Part shown: positions 43,501 through 50,382 of the stretch, piece by piece | Numbering within the stretch: position 1 is the stretch's first letter | Layout of the letters: every line of letters starts with the position of its first letter | Origin: Oscillibacter sp. 1-3 | GTDB lineage: Bacteria > Bacillota > Clostridia > Oscillospirales > Oscillospiraceae | Length of the DNA stretch: 64,000 nucleotides | NCBI RefSeq assembly: GCF_000403435.2 | Contig: NZ_KE159707.1 | Span: forward strand, 64,274 to 128,273 | Reading direction: 5' to 3' | Notes under the pieces: generated by a model | Databases searched by the model: none | What the model was told of the DNA's origin: nothing | Seen by the model: only the letters and a program-made list of their open reading frames with translations | Made by a program: the position numbers and the translations under genes

Positions 43501-45227
43501 ATGCCTGTGAGGACCGCTTTGCCGTCCGGTCCGGTGGTCACGTCGTCGTGGAACCCGAAGTGGATGCCTTTGATCTCAAAATGGGTGTCCGGGATGACGT
43601 CGCCGGTCTGAGCGTCCCGCTTCAAGATCGTCAGGTTCGGCAACCTCTTATCCGCCGCGGAGACGGTAATAGTCTCGCCGCCGTTGATGTCTGCCTGATC
43701 TACATGGACGATTACAGGGTCCTCCAGCTTGGCCCAGGGGGCCGGAGCGGACGCCTCCACAAAGGCGTACAGGCCCTCAGTCACATCCGTCACCGTGATA
43801 CTGCCGTCTTCCTTGGTGGCCTCGGTGCCGATGATCTGCCCGTCCTTCAGGATATTAAAAACAGCGCCGGGGAGGGGATTGTTGGAATCGTCCAGCTTGA
43901 TGAGCTGAATTTTTACCTTGCTGTCATTTTCAAAAACGAGGGAAACATCGGATTTTCCATCCCAATGGAAGCTCTGCTTCACCTTGCTTTGGTCAGAGCT
44001 TTTCGTGTAGCCCTTCGGGGGAGTCATCTCCTCCGCCACATAGCTGCCGATGGGCATGGAATCCCAGGGCACATCCGTCAGCCAGCCGCCCTCGGCGGTT
44101 GTGTAGGTTCCGGTGAAAGAATTGTCCACGCCGGTGATCTTGATCACCGCTCCGGCGAGGCCCTTGGAGGGATTATCCGCGTCCACTTTACGGATGCTGC
44201 CCTCGCTGGTGATGGTGGTGCTGTCCCGGAAGGTGACCGTCACAGTATTATTCCCATTGCTGGGCAGGGTGACATACTGCGGGGCGGCGCTGTCGATTTC
44301 ATAGCCCTCCGGGGCAGAGGTCTCTGTCACGGCATAAGTTCCGGCGCTGAGGCCGCTGATCCGGTAGGTGCCGTTCTGGCCCGTGACCACGTCCTTGGAA
44401 TAGGAGCCGTTAGTGGATTCGATGTGGAATCCGGCCCCAGGAAGGCCCTTGCTGGGATTGGTAGCGTCCACCTTCTTGACGATGAGGACGTATTCCTCCT
44501 GCTCAACGTGTTCCACCGTCAGGTCGCCCAGGATGATCTTCTGCACAGACCCGGCGGGGTGGGCGGAGCTGCCGGCACCAGTGAAGGTGTATTCATACAC
44601 AGCGCACTTGCCCCAGACGCCCTGGCTGCCCAGCTCCAGAATGTACTGGGTCCGGTCCCGGAAGGAAGAGTTGCCCTGCTTCTGATCGATGCTGGTGTAG
44701 TGGGTGCCCTCCAGGGAATTGTAGACTGCCATCAGTTCCTCGGCGCAGGCCACGACAGGGTCGCTCATGCTGCCCTGCTGATAGCGCCAGATACACGCTT
44801 GAACCCAGGCGTTCATATACCAGCGGTAGCCCGCGTTCCAGACGTCGTTGACGCCCAGGGCAATGGCCTCATCGGTGAAAACGCCGGTGGAGTGGGCATA
44901 GTAGTAGGCCATCATGGTTTCCACGGTGGGGTCCGAGATGGACCGCTTGTTCCCCCAGGTCTGGCCCTGGAGAGAGTTCCCCATGTCGCCGCCCTTGGTG
45001 CCGCAGAAGCCGGTGGTGGTCTGGTTTCCGTTTTTGAAGGTCATTTCATGGAGCGTGCAGCGCCCCAGGGCCGCGGACTCATAGGCCACGCCGGAGTGGC
45101 CGAACTCCTTCAGCGTGATGGTATCCCCGGCGGCAAAGGCCGTGGTGGGGAACAGGCCCAGGACGCAGATCAGCGCCAGCAGCAGGGACGTCAGGCGCGT
45201 TCGCAGGGAATGATGTTTTTCGTTCAT
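37587..45227 (-). CDS. Giant SpaA/Cna-B-repeat adhesin with thioester-type domain
   Basis: The 2,546-residue protein starts with a signal peptide ending TTAFAAGD. Residues about 35-260 resemble a thioester adhesin domain, with Cys in TTTGFCGTKGG and Gln in VQACIWRYQQG. About 22 Cna-B/SpaA repeats follow, each with K-x-D near the start and an E in the E-x-xAPxGY segment expected to form isopeptide bonds. A Ser/Gly-rich linker separates repeats 15 and 16, and repeats 13-19 are near-duplicates. A final non-repeat domain ends KLPRTGY: an LPxTG-like motif with no membrane helix or charged tail. It is likely a long stalk that attaches to recipient cells or host surfaces. Confidence 0.88.
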   Translation of the reverse strand: MNEKHHSLRTRLTSLLLALICVLGLFPTTAFAAGDTITLKEFGHSGVAYESAALGRCTLHEMTFKNGNQTTTGFCGTKGGDMGNSLQGQTWGNKRSISDPTVETMMAYYYAHSTGVFTDEAIALGVNDVWNAGYRWYMNAWVQACIWRYQQGSMSDPVVACAEELMAVYNSLEGTHYTSIDQKQGNSSFRDRTQYILELGSQGVWGKCAVYEYTFTGAGSSAHPAGSVQKIILGDLTVEHVEQEEYVLIVKKVDATNPSKGLPGAGFHIESTNGSYSKDVVTGQNGTYRISGLSAGTYAVTETSAPEGYEIDSAAPQYVTLPSNGNNTVTVTFRDSTTITSEGSIRKVDADNPSKGLAGAVIKITGVDNSFTGTYTTAEGGWLTDVPWDSMPIGSYVAEEMTPPKGYTKSSDQSKVKQSFHWDGKSDVSLVFENDSKVKIQLIKLDDSNNPLPGAVFNILKDGQIIGTEATKEDGSITVTDVTEGLYAFVEASAPAPWAKLEDPVIVHVDQADINGGETITVSAADKRLPNLTILKRDAQTGDVIPDTHFEIKGIHFGFHDDVTTGPDGKAVLTGIPVDSYEVTEKSVPDPWVVSDEPTQTIWLGAGDDQQLIFDNLKQPLLKISKVEKGTGEKIPGTVFLLEAIDGDYRQNLTTEANGSVELRVAPGSYRITEQSVPEPYVIGEERTKTISLNGGDEKEVIFENLKKPELTLYKIDADSQEPIPDTVFRVEAINGDFQDDWKTGPDGMVTKRVEPGTYRVTEISVPAPYFLPDKDADRVQTVSLNAGDVKKLTFKNRKAPELTIFKEDSVAGAPIEGAKFHVTYTSNGEAAEAPAAIDFGYIFTDARGEIKLHEQGKRLYPGEYTITEVAPAPGFQMKEPTTQKVIIHGNESKTVTFQNEPLNGIVVEKYDSVTGEALPGCTFQLRFLGGTSGTGGTVIGQKVTGKNGTCIWTGLTAGTYIVEEIDPADGYSIINSSETVYISDDGVQNVITVTFDNSPDGNLLIRKVCSVNPSITLQDAEFKVTYADGTLIGDSNGIYRTDTHGEIRIEGLKPGKSVIVTETKAPDGFIIDTQSQTVQIKEGRTVSLTFKNQPKGKLIIQKRDSVSGQPLPGAQFRVTTAAGCEVGLDGVIGTATLTQNGIFTTDSNGEIRISNLAPGAYVLTEVKAPAGYVMDEPSKNVVIGPNGDTQTVIVTNTPKGGLIVEKYDKITKEPLAGARFKITNANGELLPDNEGLTSSNGLYTTDQNGQIVISKIQPGTYVVTEDKAPDFYEKDPTPQTVVVNAGDTQTLRFYDAPLCTLTILKRDAVTHKPLAGAQFLVQYSDGHVAGPNNGLYTTGADGTVTVSGLKPNATVVVSEQKAPKGYILDQTPKNIVVRSGVANGLIFDNQPGTTLIIQKFIEGTENEPLSGVAFKVTDGSGAAVGPDDGTYYTDKAGEIVLSGIEPGTTVKAREIKTVDGFVLDGTPQDILIKGGEVQRLTFWNKRAGTLIIEKLDSVTKAPLAGAQFKVLYADGCVVDTEGGKLSSNGIYTTDSNGQIKITQVTGTLVVTEEKAPDGYVMDPNSKSQTVVVNPQDTQTLRFYNEPMCSLTLTKLDSVTGKPVPNTEFTVKDGNGNVLGRYTTGKDGTVVVTGLIPGSTVVVSESRVPDGYVLDTTPKTIIVKNGSGNSWTSGSSGGTSSGGSSSGGNNDLTFENDPKMTLTIHKYIEGTANEPLAGVAFKVVDGSGKPLNPDGGIYYTNNAGEIVLEGLEPGTTITAQEIKTVDGYVLDGRPQSIKIEAGKAQNLTFWNEPAGSLIIRKLDKQTGKPLAGVEFEVIYAEGGYVDTDNGHLSSKGLYTTDDHGEIHISGIVGTVVIKETRPLPGYTIEPGRESQTITVNPQETQTATFYNIPANTLTIQKFIDGSDNEPLAGVEFLVTDSSGAVVGPNSGYYTTDKDGRISIPGLTPGTTITVKETKTLDGYILDGQPQSILIKEGEAQSLTFWNKKAGGLIINKIDAATKKPLAGVKFKITYADGSNVDLDGGKISSNGLYSTDSLGQIKIPGIVGTIIVEEIETLPGYVIDPNTKRQTVQVNANDTQTITFENVPAGGLELIKVNEADKTQRIPNVKFEIRRMDGALVETVVTDSTGRVHADLDAGDYYAVEIEAAKGFKVDETPQYFTIKDGETTTLTVTNKAFSGILIHKVDSVTKKGIYGVSFLLYDSANTPIGQYTSDNSGYVYIEGITTAGRYYLRELENEGYITDTQMKTVYVKPGETTLVEWENTPISGQIQITKKSADYNSTNGLPAGTLLEGAVFEIYDKASNLVDTIRSDGRGLAVSRQLPLGRYTIREVKAPANYGVNETPLTAYLEHEGQIVRFEVTNKSMTTGVSITKTGPAEVMAGQPVNYIFSGIANSSNVRLDNFYWRDTLPAEVRLEKIVTGTYNFPGTYKITYRVNGGEPQTLADNLSTQKNYTLAASATALGLASNERVTEIMFVFGQVPGGFAQVEKPMIHCKAVSSIAASSFVNKADVGGTYQGVWVQAVSRWVTTVYGKKPSVPKLPRTGY

Positions 45228-45257
45228 AAAGGGTTCCTTTCCATTTTGAATTTGGCA

Positions 45258-45293
45258 ACGAAAAAAGGCCCATTGGCGTCTTGCCAATGGGCC
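45258..45293 (-). terminator. Intrinsic terminator directly upstream of the adhesin gene
   Basis: On the minus strand GGCCCATTGGC pairs with GCCAATGGGCC (11 bp, 5-base loop, 45,267-45,293) and is followed by TTTTTT (45,266-45,261). It sits after the CAP gene and only 33 bases before the adhesin ATG, leaving too little room for a normal promoter between. Read-through or attenuation probably sets adhesin expression. Confidence 0.8.
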
Positions 45294-45324
45294 TCCGTGT
45301 GGTATGAAGCTGTTCCAGAGTGGT

Positions 45325-46086
45325 TTATTCGTAGGGATTATGGCTGGTGGGATCACCCACGACCATGTAGCAGTAGGCCCGGCCATTTTGGAAGGTAACG
45401 CCGGTTCCAACGTGGGATGCCTCCTCCAGCAGCATAGTGGCATAGTGCCCAGGCGACGCGATCCAGTAGTCAATGGCCTGCCGGGCGATGTCCGGGCAGT
45501 CATAGGCGCCGAACATGGTGAGGTTGTAGAGCCCGCCGTGGGGCCAGCCGTAGCGGATGAGTGCCATGTGGTCATAGGGCCGGTGCTCCGTGACGCCTTG
45601 ACCGGAGACATCCTGGGCGGCATTCATGAGGGATTCGTCCATGGGAAGCTCCGCGAGGCCGTTCTCCCGGCGCACCTCGTTGATGAGCCGGACCATCTCC
45701 AGACGGATGTCCATGTTGACAGACAGGTCCAGGGCTTCGCTGGGGGCCGGGGACGGCTCCGCCGCTTCTACGGTCAGCGTCAGACCGCCGGTGCTTCCGG
45801 CCTTATCGGTGACGGTGATCTCAGCCGTCCCCTCCGCCCTGGCCACCGCTACCCAATAGGTCAGGACCCGCTCCAGGGTGATAGCCTCCGGGTTGCTGGA
45901 TTCGGCGATGTACTCCGGTCCGACAGGTCCGATGATGAGGCAGCTCCTTTCGCCTGCCTCCAGGGTATTGCCCTTGTAGCTGCCTACCCGGATCTCCGGG
46001 TCCGCTGCCAGAGCCGGGCCTGCCAGCAGCGCCGCGGACAGTATGCCAGCCGCCAACATCCCAAACACTTTACTGTTCCTTTTCAT
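45325..46086 (-). CDS. Secreted CAP-domain protein
   Basis: The 253-residue protein has a signal peptide (MLAAGILSAALLAGPALAA), an N-terminal domain resembling a bacterial Ig-like fold (ITVTDKAGSTGGLTLTVEA), a Pro/Ser linker and a C-terminal CAP/SCP domain with EMVRLINEVRREN, TEHRPYDHMA, DYWIASPGHYATMLLEEASHVG and YCYMVVGD. CAP proteins on Gram-positive elements are surface or secreted factors of unclear role. It lies between sortase and adhesin. Confidence 0.85.
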   Translation of the reverse strand: MKRNSKVFGMLAAGILSAALLAGPALAADPEIRVGSYKGNTLEAGERSCLIIGPVGPEYIAESSNPEAITLERVLTYWVAVARAEGTAEITVTDKAGSTGGLTLTVEAAEPSPAPSEALDLSVNMDIRLEMVRLINEVRRENGLAELPMDESLMNAAQDVSGQGVTEHRPYDHMALIRYGWPHGGLYNLTMFGAYDCPDIARQAIDYWIASPGHYATMLLEEASHVGTGVTFQNGRAYCYMVVGDPTSHNPYE

Positions 46087-46180
46087 AGCTTTTCCTCCAT
46101 TTCCGTGATTTTGTCAGGGCTTTCGCAACCGCAACACTACCACAGATTTGGGGGATTGTCGAATGGAATCGCTGAACAGC

Positions 46181-47053
46181 TTAATCCGTCAGCTCAACCG
46201 CTCTCACACACCAACGGAGGTCCCGCTCATCCCGGACGCAGGTGTACAGCGTCAGGCAGTTGTCGGAGGTGTTCTCCAGGCTGCTCCGGTCCGTTTCCGT
46301 CACCTTTGCAACGGAGGTCACCTCATAGGTCCGGGTCCCCTCCTTGGTGGAGAGGGTGATCTCATCGCCAGCCTCCAGGGTATGGATTTTGCCGAAGTAG
46401 GAATTGGTCCCCCGGTTGTGGGCGGCCAATCCGACGTTGCCGTTCCAGATGGAGGTTTCCTCAAAGTGGCCCACACCCTTCTTCAGCGCGGCGCTGTCCG
46501 TGCCCTGGACGATTTTGACGCTCAGGCCGATGACGGGGATTTTCAGGGTACCCAGGGAGCCGTTGCTGTAGTAGCTGTCCTCGGTGACGCTGGTAAAGCC
46601 GACAGAGGCCGTGTCATTGGGCCGGGTGGTGACAGTGAACTGCTCCGGGGGAGTGGAAGAGCCGGAGGAACTGCTGTCCAGGATGGACGTGCTGGGCAGG
46701 AACCCGCCCATGCCGCTGGACACACCATTTTCCGAAACAGAGTAATTTGCGCTGCCCACCTGATTCACCAGTCCGCCGCTCAAAGCGCCGGGGACAAGGT
46801 TCGGCGTGAGGGCCTCGCCGCTGCCGGGAAGGTAGCTGGTAGGGGTACCGAAGCCGGGGGCCACCAGGGCCACGTTTTTGCTCCGGTCCACGTTGGGGTT
46901 CTCCTCCTCGTAGATGGTATCGTCGCTGGTGGGCCGGGCGAACAGGAAATCGTCCGCTCCATCGTAGCTGTACTCCAATGCGCTGGCCTGGACGGCGCAC
47001 AGGACGCAGATCATGCAGGCCAGCAGGAACAGTCTGAACTTTTTCAATGGCAT
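46181..47053 (-). CDS. Sortase (class D-like)
   Basis: The 290-residue protein has a signal peptide/anchor (LFLLACMICVLCAVQASA), a Ser-rich linker, and a sortase domain with the catalytic His in GLAAHNRG, the Cys in LTLYTCVRDERD and the Arg in RWCVRAVE. Sortases cleave LPxTG-type signals and link proteins to the wall or to each other. Its likely clients are the adhesin ending in LPRTGY and perhaps the CAP protein. The start overlaps the upstream stop by one base (TAATG). The 94-base gap to the CAP gene holds only a Shine-Dalgarno. Confidence 0.85.
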   Translation of the reverse strand: MPLKKFRLFLLACMICVLCAVQASALEYSYDGADDFLFARPTSDDTIYEEENPNVDRSKNVALVAPGFGTPTSYLPGSGEALTPNLVPGALSGGLVNQVGSANYSVSENGVSSGMGGFLPSTSILDSSSSGSSTPPEQFTVTTRPNDTASVGFTSVTEDSYYSNGSLGTLKIPVIGLSVKIVQGTDSAALKKGVGHFEETSIWNGNVGLAAHNRGTNSYFGKIHTLEAGDEITLSTKEGTRTYEVTSVAKVTETDRSSLENTSDNCLTLYTCVRDERDLRWCVRAVELTD

Positions 47054-47949
47054 TATCTCCTTCCTCTGATCTTTTTGAATACAAATACACCGCCCAGGAC
47101 CAGGGCCAGTACCACGCCGCCGATCATGAGCGGGCGCCCGATGCCGGAGATGTCGACGGGCTCACCGTCCTGAGCGCCGGAATCCTTGGGAGCGTCAGTG
47201 CTGCCGAACACGGCGGTGTAGGTGACCACATTGCAGCCGGTTTTGGAGACCTCTCCACTGTAGTCGGCGGTCACCGTGTACCCGGTGGCGTACTTACTGG
47301 AGGTGCTGCCGGTATACCGGGCCGTGGCGGTGTAGCGGGTGACCACGCCCTCGCCGGACTCCTGAGTGGAATTGCTCCACTGCACGTCCGCCAGGGTCAA
47401 GCTCCGTCCGCCGTCCGAGATGGTCTTGGGCACCAGGGACAGGTCCGCGTCCGACAAATTCGGATAGGTACGAGTCGCAGACACTGTGCCGGTCTTGGTG
47501 GCGTAGCCGTCCGTGGTCACCTTGACCGTGGTGTGGTCCAGGTGCAGCTTCCCGGTGTAGCCGTCCTCCGTGACGGTTTCGATCTCGGCATCCAGAGTCT
47601 GGAGGATTTTCTCCATGTTATTGGTGTCGCTGGGCATGGTCACGGTCTGGACATGGGGCTTGGTATCCACCCCCACCTCGTCCTTCCGGGTCATGTCCAG
47701 CAGGTAGTACAGCCGCCCGTTTCGCTCGAAGTCCTCCGTGGGAATGAGGCTGGGGTCATCGTCCAGGGACAGCTGATACACCTTCTGGATGCGAAGCTCG
47801 TCGAAGTCACCGTAGGTGTATTCCTCTACGGAAATGGGGTAATAGGCGCTGTCCCTGCCCGGTCCGGATTCTTCGGCGGCCTGGACGGGAACGGACAGAA
47901 GCGTGGAAAGCAGGAATGCAGCCAGGAGCAAAGGAATCGATCTTTTCAT
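47053..47949 (-). CDS. Membrane-anchored surface protein
   Basis: The 298-residue protein has a signal peptide (LLLAAFLLSTLLSVPVQAA), an extracytoplasmic region rich in Thr/Tyr and beta structure (GYTGKLHLDHTTVKVTTDGYATKTGTVSATRTYPN, positions about 47,440-47,560) and a C-terminal membrane helix (LMIGGVVLALVLGGVFVF) followed by KKIRGRR. No LPxTG precedes the helix, so it is membrane-bound and not sortase-linked. It is co-transcribed with the sortase and may hold or present the adhesin. Confidence 0.7.
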   Translation of the reverse strand: MKRSIPLLLAAFLLSTLLSVPVQAAEESGPGRDSAYYPISVEEYTYGDFDELRIQKVYQLSLDDDPSLIPTEDFERNGRLYYLLDMTRKDEVGVDTKPHVQTVTMPSDTNNMEKILQTLDAEIETVTEDGYTGKLHLDHTTVKVTTDGYATKTGTVSATRTYPNLSDADLSLVPKTISDGGRSLTLADVQWSNSTQESGEGVVTRYTATARYTGSTSSKYATGYTVTADYSGEVSKTGCNVVTYTAVFGSTDAPKDSGAQDGEPVDISGIGRPLMIGGVVLALVLGGVFVFKKIRGRR

Positions 47950-47970
47950 AAGTAATGTTCTCCTATTTTA

Positions 47971-49815
47971 TTATCGTTCCGCCTCACGGCGGGAAGGAGC
48001 CGCTCTCTGGGGCGGAGCGATGGTTTTCTCAATGGAACCGCCAATCTGACGGCTCATGCCTTGAATCTCTTTCAGAAAGGCCAGCCGGTCCTCGATCTCC
48101 CAGCCCTGGCAGCGCTCCGCCATCTTCGTCAGGTCCGGCAGCTCCCGCTGGACGCCGAAGCGGCGGCAAAGGATGTACGACACGCTCTGGGCGCTCAACT
48201 CACAGCTCTCCCGGCTGTAAACAGGATTGCGGCCCCGGTCATGAAACCGGGCCTGGGCAATCTCGGCGGCGATGGCCGCAAACGCCTGGCCGTCCGGGCA
48301 GGCAGTGTCAATAGCCAGCGTCATCTGCCGGGGGTCATAATAGGCCCCGGAGGGCAGGTTTTCACCGGCAACAACCTGAACGGGCGAGAAGTTCAGCAGG
48401 GCGGTCAGGGCCGCTTCCATGGGTTCGGTGTCCTCCTTAAGCTGGACCGTCCGCAGCTCCCGGCCCTGGGTCTGGGCGATATCGTAGACGCTGGTGAGGC
48501 TGTAGCCCCGGCCCGTGGCGGAGCGTGTAAAGATGCTGGCGCCGTTTTTCAGCTCCGGGTCCAGAACAAAGCGGCCCAGGTCCTTCCAGTGGCCGCGGGT
48601 GTGGAGAACCGTGGCCTCCGGGAGCTGGGCCATGGCCAGGGCGATGTTCCCGGAGCTGTAGGAAGGGTTGTCCCCCTGCATAGCCAGGTAACGGGCAAAT
48701 TTCCCGGGGTCCTTGGTGATCTGTATGACGCTGGCGTCCCGAAGGGCAGCGGCGGTTTCCTTATCCGCCTGCCGCTCCTCCCGCCATTTGGCGTCCGCCG
48801 TGGATTTGTCGCTGATGATCTTGCCTAAGTTCGCCATAGGTTTGGTTTCCTCCTTTTTTGTGGGATTTTCTGTGCTTTTGGGTGGCTTCACCTCCTCTAA
48901 GACCCCCGTGAGCTTGTATTTGAGCTGCGCGTTCCAGTCCTTGCCGTACTTCGGGACCCGGATTTCCACCTCGTACCCAGCCGCCCGGTACTTCTCCCGC
49001 ATCTCCTTCGCCGCCGTGATCCCAGGCTCGTCATGGTCCAGCAGGAGCTTGATGGATTTCAGGTGGGGATGGTCCCGAAGGTAGGTGTCCAGCGGTCCGC
49101 TGTACAGCCCGCAGAGGGCGACGGCGTTGCTGTGGACCTCCGGGCAGAGGGTGCAGAAGCTCATGAGGTCGATAGGGGCCTCGAAAACCGCCACCTCCTC
49201 GATCTCCGGCTCACAGGGCAGCCGAAAGCCCACCTTTTTGTCGCTGCCCAGGACGTCCCGTTTAAATCCGGACCCATTGAAGTCCAAGGTCCCGCGCTTG
49301 CTGGCGAATTTGGGCTGGCCGCTGCCGTCCCTGCCGACAAACACGCAATTGTGATATGGGGCGTCCTCGTAGAGAAGCCCGGCGTCCAGAAAGCGTTGGA
49401 TTACCTGAGACGCAATTCCCCGCTTGCGAAGATACGCAAACACCCGGCGCTGGTCCGGGTTCGCGGGAGGCAGGACGAAGGGCGGCTTTTCCCTGGGCGG
49501 AGGCGTCTTGGGGCGGGGGATGGGCTTGTCCCGGTCGGGGGAGTCTCTGGACCGCCCATGATAGGCCAGCAGGTAATCCACCGCCTCCGGGAAGCGCATT
49601 CCGCAGAACTCCTGGAGGAATGAGATGGCATCGCCGCCCTGCCGGGTGGAGTAGCGCCTCCAGGTAAGGCGCTCCTTGATGCGGATGCTGTCCATCTCCG
49701 CTGTGGTGTAGTAGCTGCCGATCCGCTTCAGCGTATAGCCCAGAGAGGACAGCAGGTCCGGCAAATCCGTGTGCCTGGTGATGTCCAGCTCCGTTTCCGT
49801 GAAGCCGTAGGCCAT
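47971..49815 (-). CDS. DUF3991/TOPRIM primase-like protein fused to a C-terminal metallopeptidase-like domain
   Basis: The 614-residue protein begins with a primase-like segment (LPDLLSSLGYTLKRIG, WRRYSTRQGGDAISFLQEFCGM), then a TOPRIM domain with the acidic motif VAVFEAPIDLMSF and IKLLLDHDEPG (about 200-270). From about residue 330 a second part appears (IITKDPGKFARYLAMQGDNPSYSSGNIALAM, then QVVAGENLPSGAYYDP), resembling LtrC-like domains of conjugative elements. It may prime or process transferred DNA. TTG at 49,827 is better spaced from GGAGGTG and may be the real start. It ends RAAPSRREAER. Confidence 0.75.
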   Translation of the reverse strand: MAYGFTETELDITRHTDLPDLLSSLGYTLKRIGSYYTTAEMDSIRIKERLTWRRYSTRQGGDAISFLQEFCGMRFPEAVDYLLAYHGRSRDSPDRDKPIPRPKTPPPREKPPFVLPPANPDQRRVFAYLRKRGIASQVIQRFLDAGLLYEDAPYHNCVFVGRDGSGQPKFASKRGTLDFNGSGFKRDVLGSDKKVGFRLPCEPEIEEVAVFEAPIDLMSFCTLCPEVHSNAVALCGLYSGPLDTYLRDHPHLKSIKLLLDHDEPGITAAKEMREKYRAAGYEVEIRVPKYGKDWNAQLKYKLTGVLEEVKPPKSTENPTKKEETKPMANLGKIISDKSTADAKWREERQADKETAAALRDASVIQITKDPGKFARYLAMQGDNPSYSSGNIALAMAQLPEATVLHTRGHWKDLGRFVLDPELKNGASIFTRSATGRGYSLTSVYDIAQTQGRELRTVQLKEDTEPMEAALTALLNFSPVQVVAGENLPSGAYYDPRQMTLAIDTACPDGQAFAAIAAEIAQARFHDRGRNPVYSRESCELSAQSVSYILCRRFGVQRELPDLTKMAERCQGWEIEDRLAFLKEIQGMSRQIGGSIEKTIAPPQRAAPSRREAER

Positions 49816-49857
49816 GTTTGCGTTCAAAATAAATTCACCTCCAATCTGGCCGAAAGC

Positions 49858-49904
49858 AAAAACAGCCGGGCAGGGTACTCCTTTGGGGATACCCTGCCCG
49901 GCTG
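49858..49904 (-). terminator. Terminator-like hairpin with Shine-Dalgarno in its loop
   Basis: A 15-bp stem (49,863-49,877 with 49,890-49,904; TACCCTGCCCGGCTG and its complement) is followed by TTTTT on the minus strand. The 12-base loop reads TCCCCAAAGGAG, including AAAGGAG. It lies in the leader of the primase-like gene, so it may attenuate transcription of the surface-protein operon. Confidence 0.7.
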
Positions 49905-49984
49905 CTTCTCCTGGGGCCGTAATGTTTGCGCTGTCAAGTCCCAACTTTCACGAAATCCGCCCGTCTTTTTCTCCATGTCCGGCA

Positions 49985-50013
49985 TTGCTTTTCCTGGCCT
50001 TTCCAGTTACAAT
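49985..50013 (+). promoter_or_regulatory. Candidate promoter for the gene at 50,055
   Basis: TTGCTT (49,985-49,990), 17 bases, TACAAT (50,008-50,013), followed by GGAGG before the ATG at 50,055. Confidence 0.45.
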
Positions 50014-50054
50014 GTTCAACGGTATTGTAAAAAATATGGGAGGTTTTTTGTGCG

Positions 50055-50300
50055 ATGGGACTGGATTATGATCCGCTGTGGGACGAACAGGGACAGCTTC
50101 GCCGGGGCTGCACGGTGCGGGAGGCCCTGGCTTGGCTGACAAAGTTTGGAAGCCACAGCGCCGGGGAGAATGTCTGTGTCAATGGCGTGAGCTATAAGCT
50201 GGGCAGTTTGCTCTATGGCCCGGACCGGCCCGCTGTAGCGGACAAGCCCATTTCCCGCGTCTATGACGGCTACTATCGCCAGTTGAATTTCAGCGTCTGA
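50055..50300 (+). CDS. Small unknown protein
   Basis: The 81-residue protein starts MGLDYDPLWDEQGQLRRGCTVREALAWLTKFG and finishes VYDGYYRQLNFSV. It is acidic and soluble with no membrane segment. I do not recognise it. It has a Shine-Dalgarno and its own promoter on the strand opposite to the main operon. Confidence 0.55.
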   Translation: MGLDYDPLWDEQGQLRRGCTVREALAWLTKFGSHSAGENVCVNGVSYKLGSLLYGPDRPAVADKPISRVYDGYYRQLNFSV

Positions 50301-50318
50301 CTCACCCTGCTGGGAACG

Positions 50319-50361
50319 AAAAAAGCCCCCGGCATCCCTTTGGTTTTGGGATGCCGGGAGC
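50319..50361 (-). terminator. Intrinsic terminator (minus strand), possibly bidirectional
   Basis: CCCGGCATCCC (50,328-50,338) pairs with GGGATGCCGGG (50,348-50,358); the A-run at 50,319-50,324 gives a T-tract on the minus strand. It ends transcription of the gene at 50,383 and also lies just after the plus-strand gene ending at 50,300. Confidence 0.75.
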
Positions 50362-50382
50362 GTTGCCGGAGGGTGTTCACCT

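Noticed and set aside
37587-45227. Adhesin repeats as a CRISPR or tandem DNA array
   Set aside because: The repeats are protein-level Cna-B domains of about 100 codons with diverged DNA, not short repeats with spacers. No CRISPR array was found anywhere in the window.
37677-45398. Very long plus-strand open frames (up to 1,230 and 945 codons) opposite the adhesin gene
   Set aside because: They mirror the repeated, GC-rich adhesin codons; their translations are low-quality, without start signals or domains, while the minus frame gives a signal peptide and Cna-B repeats.
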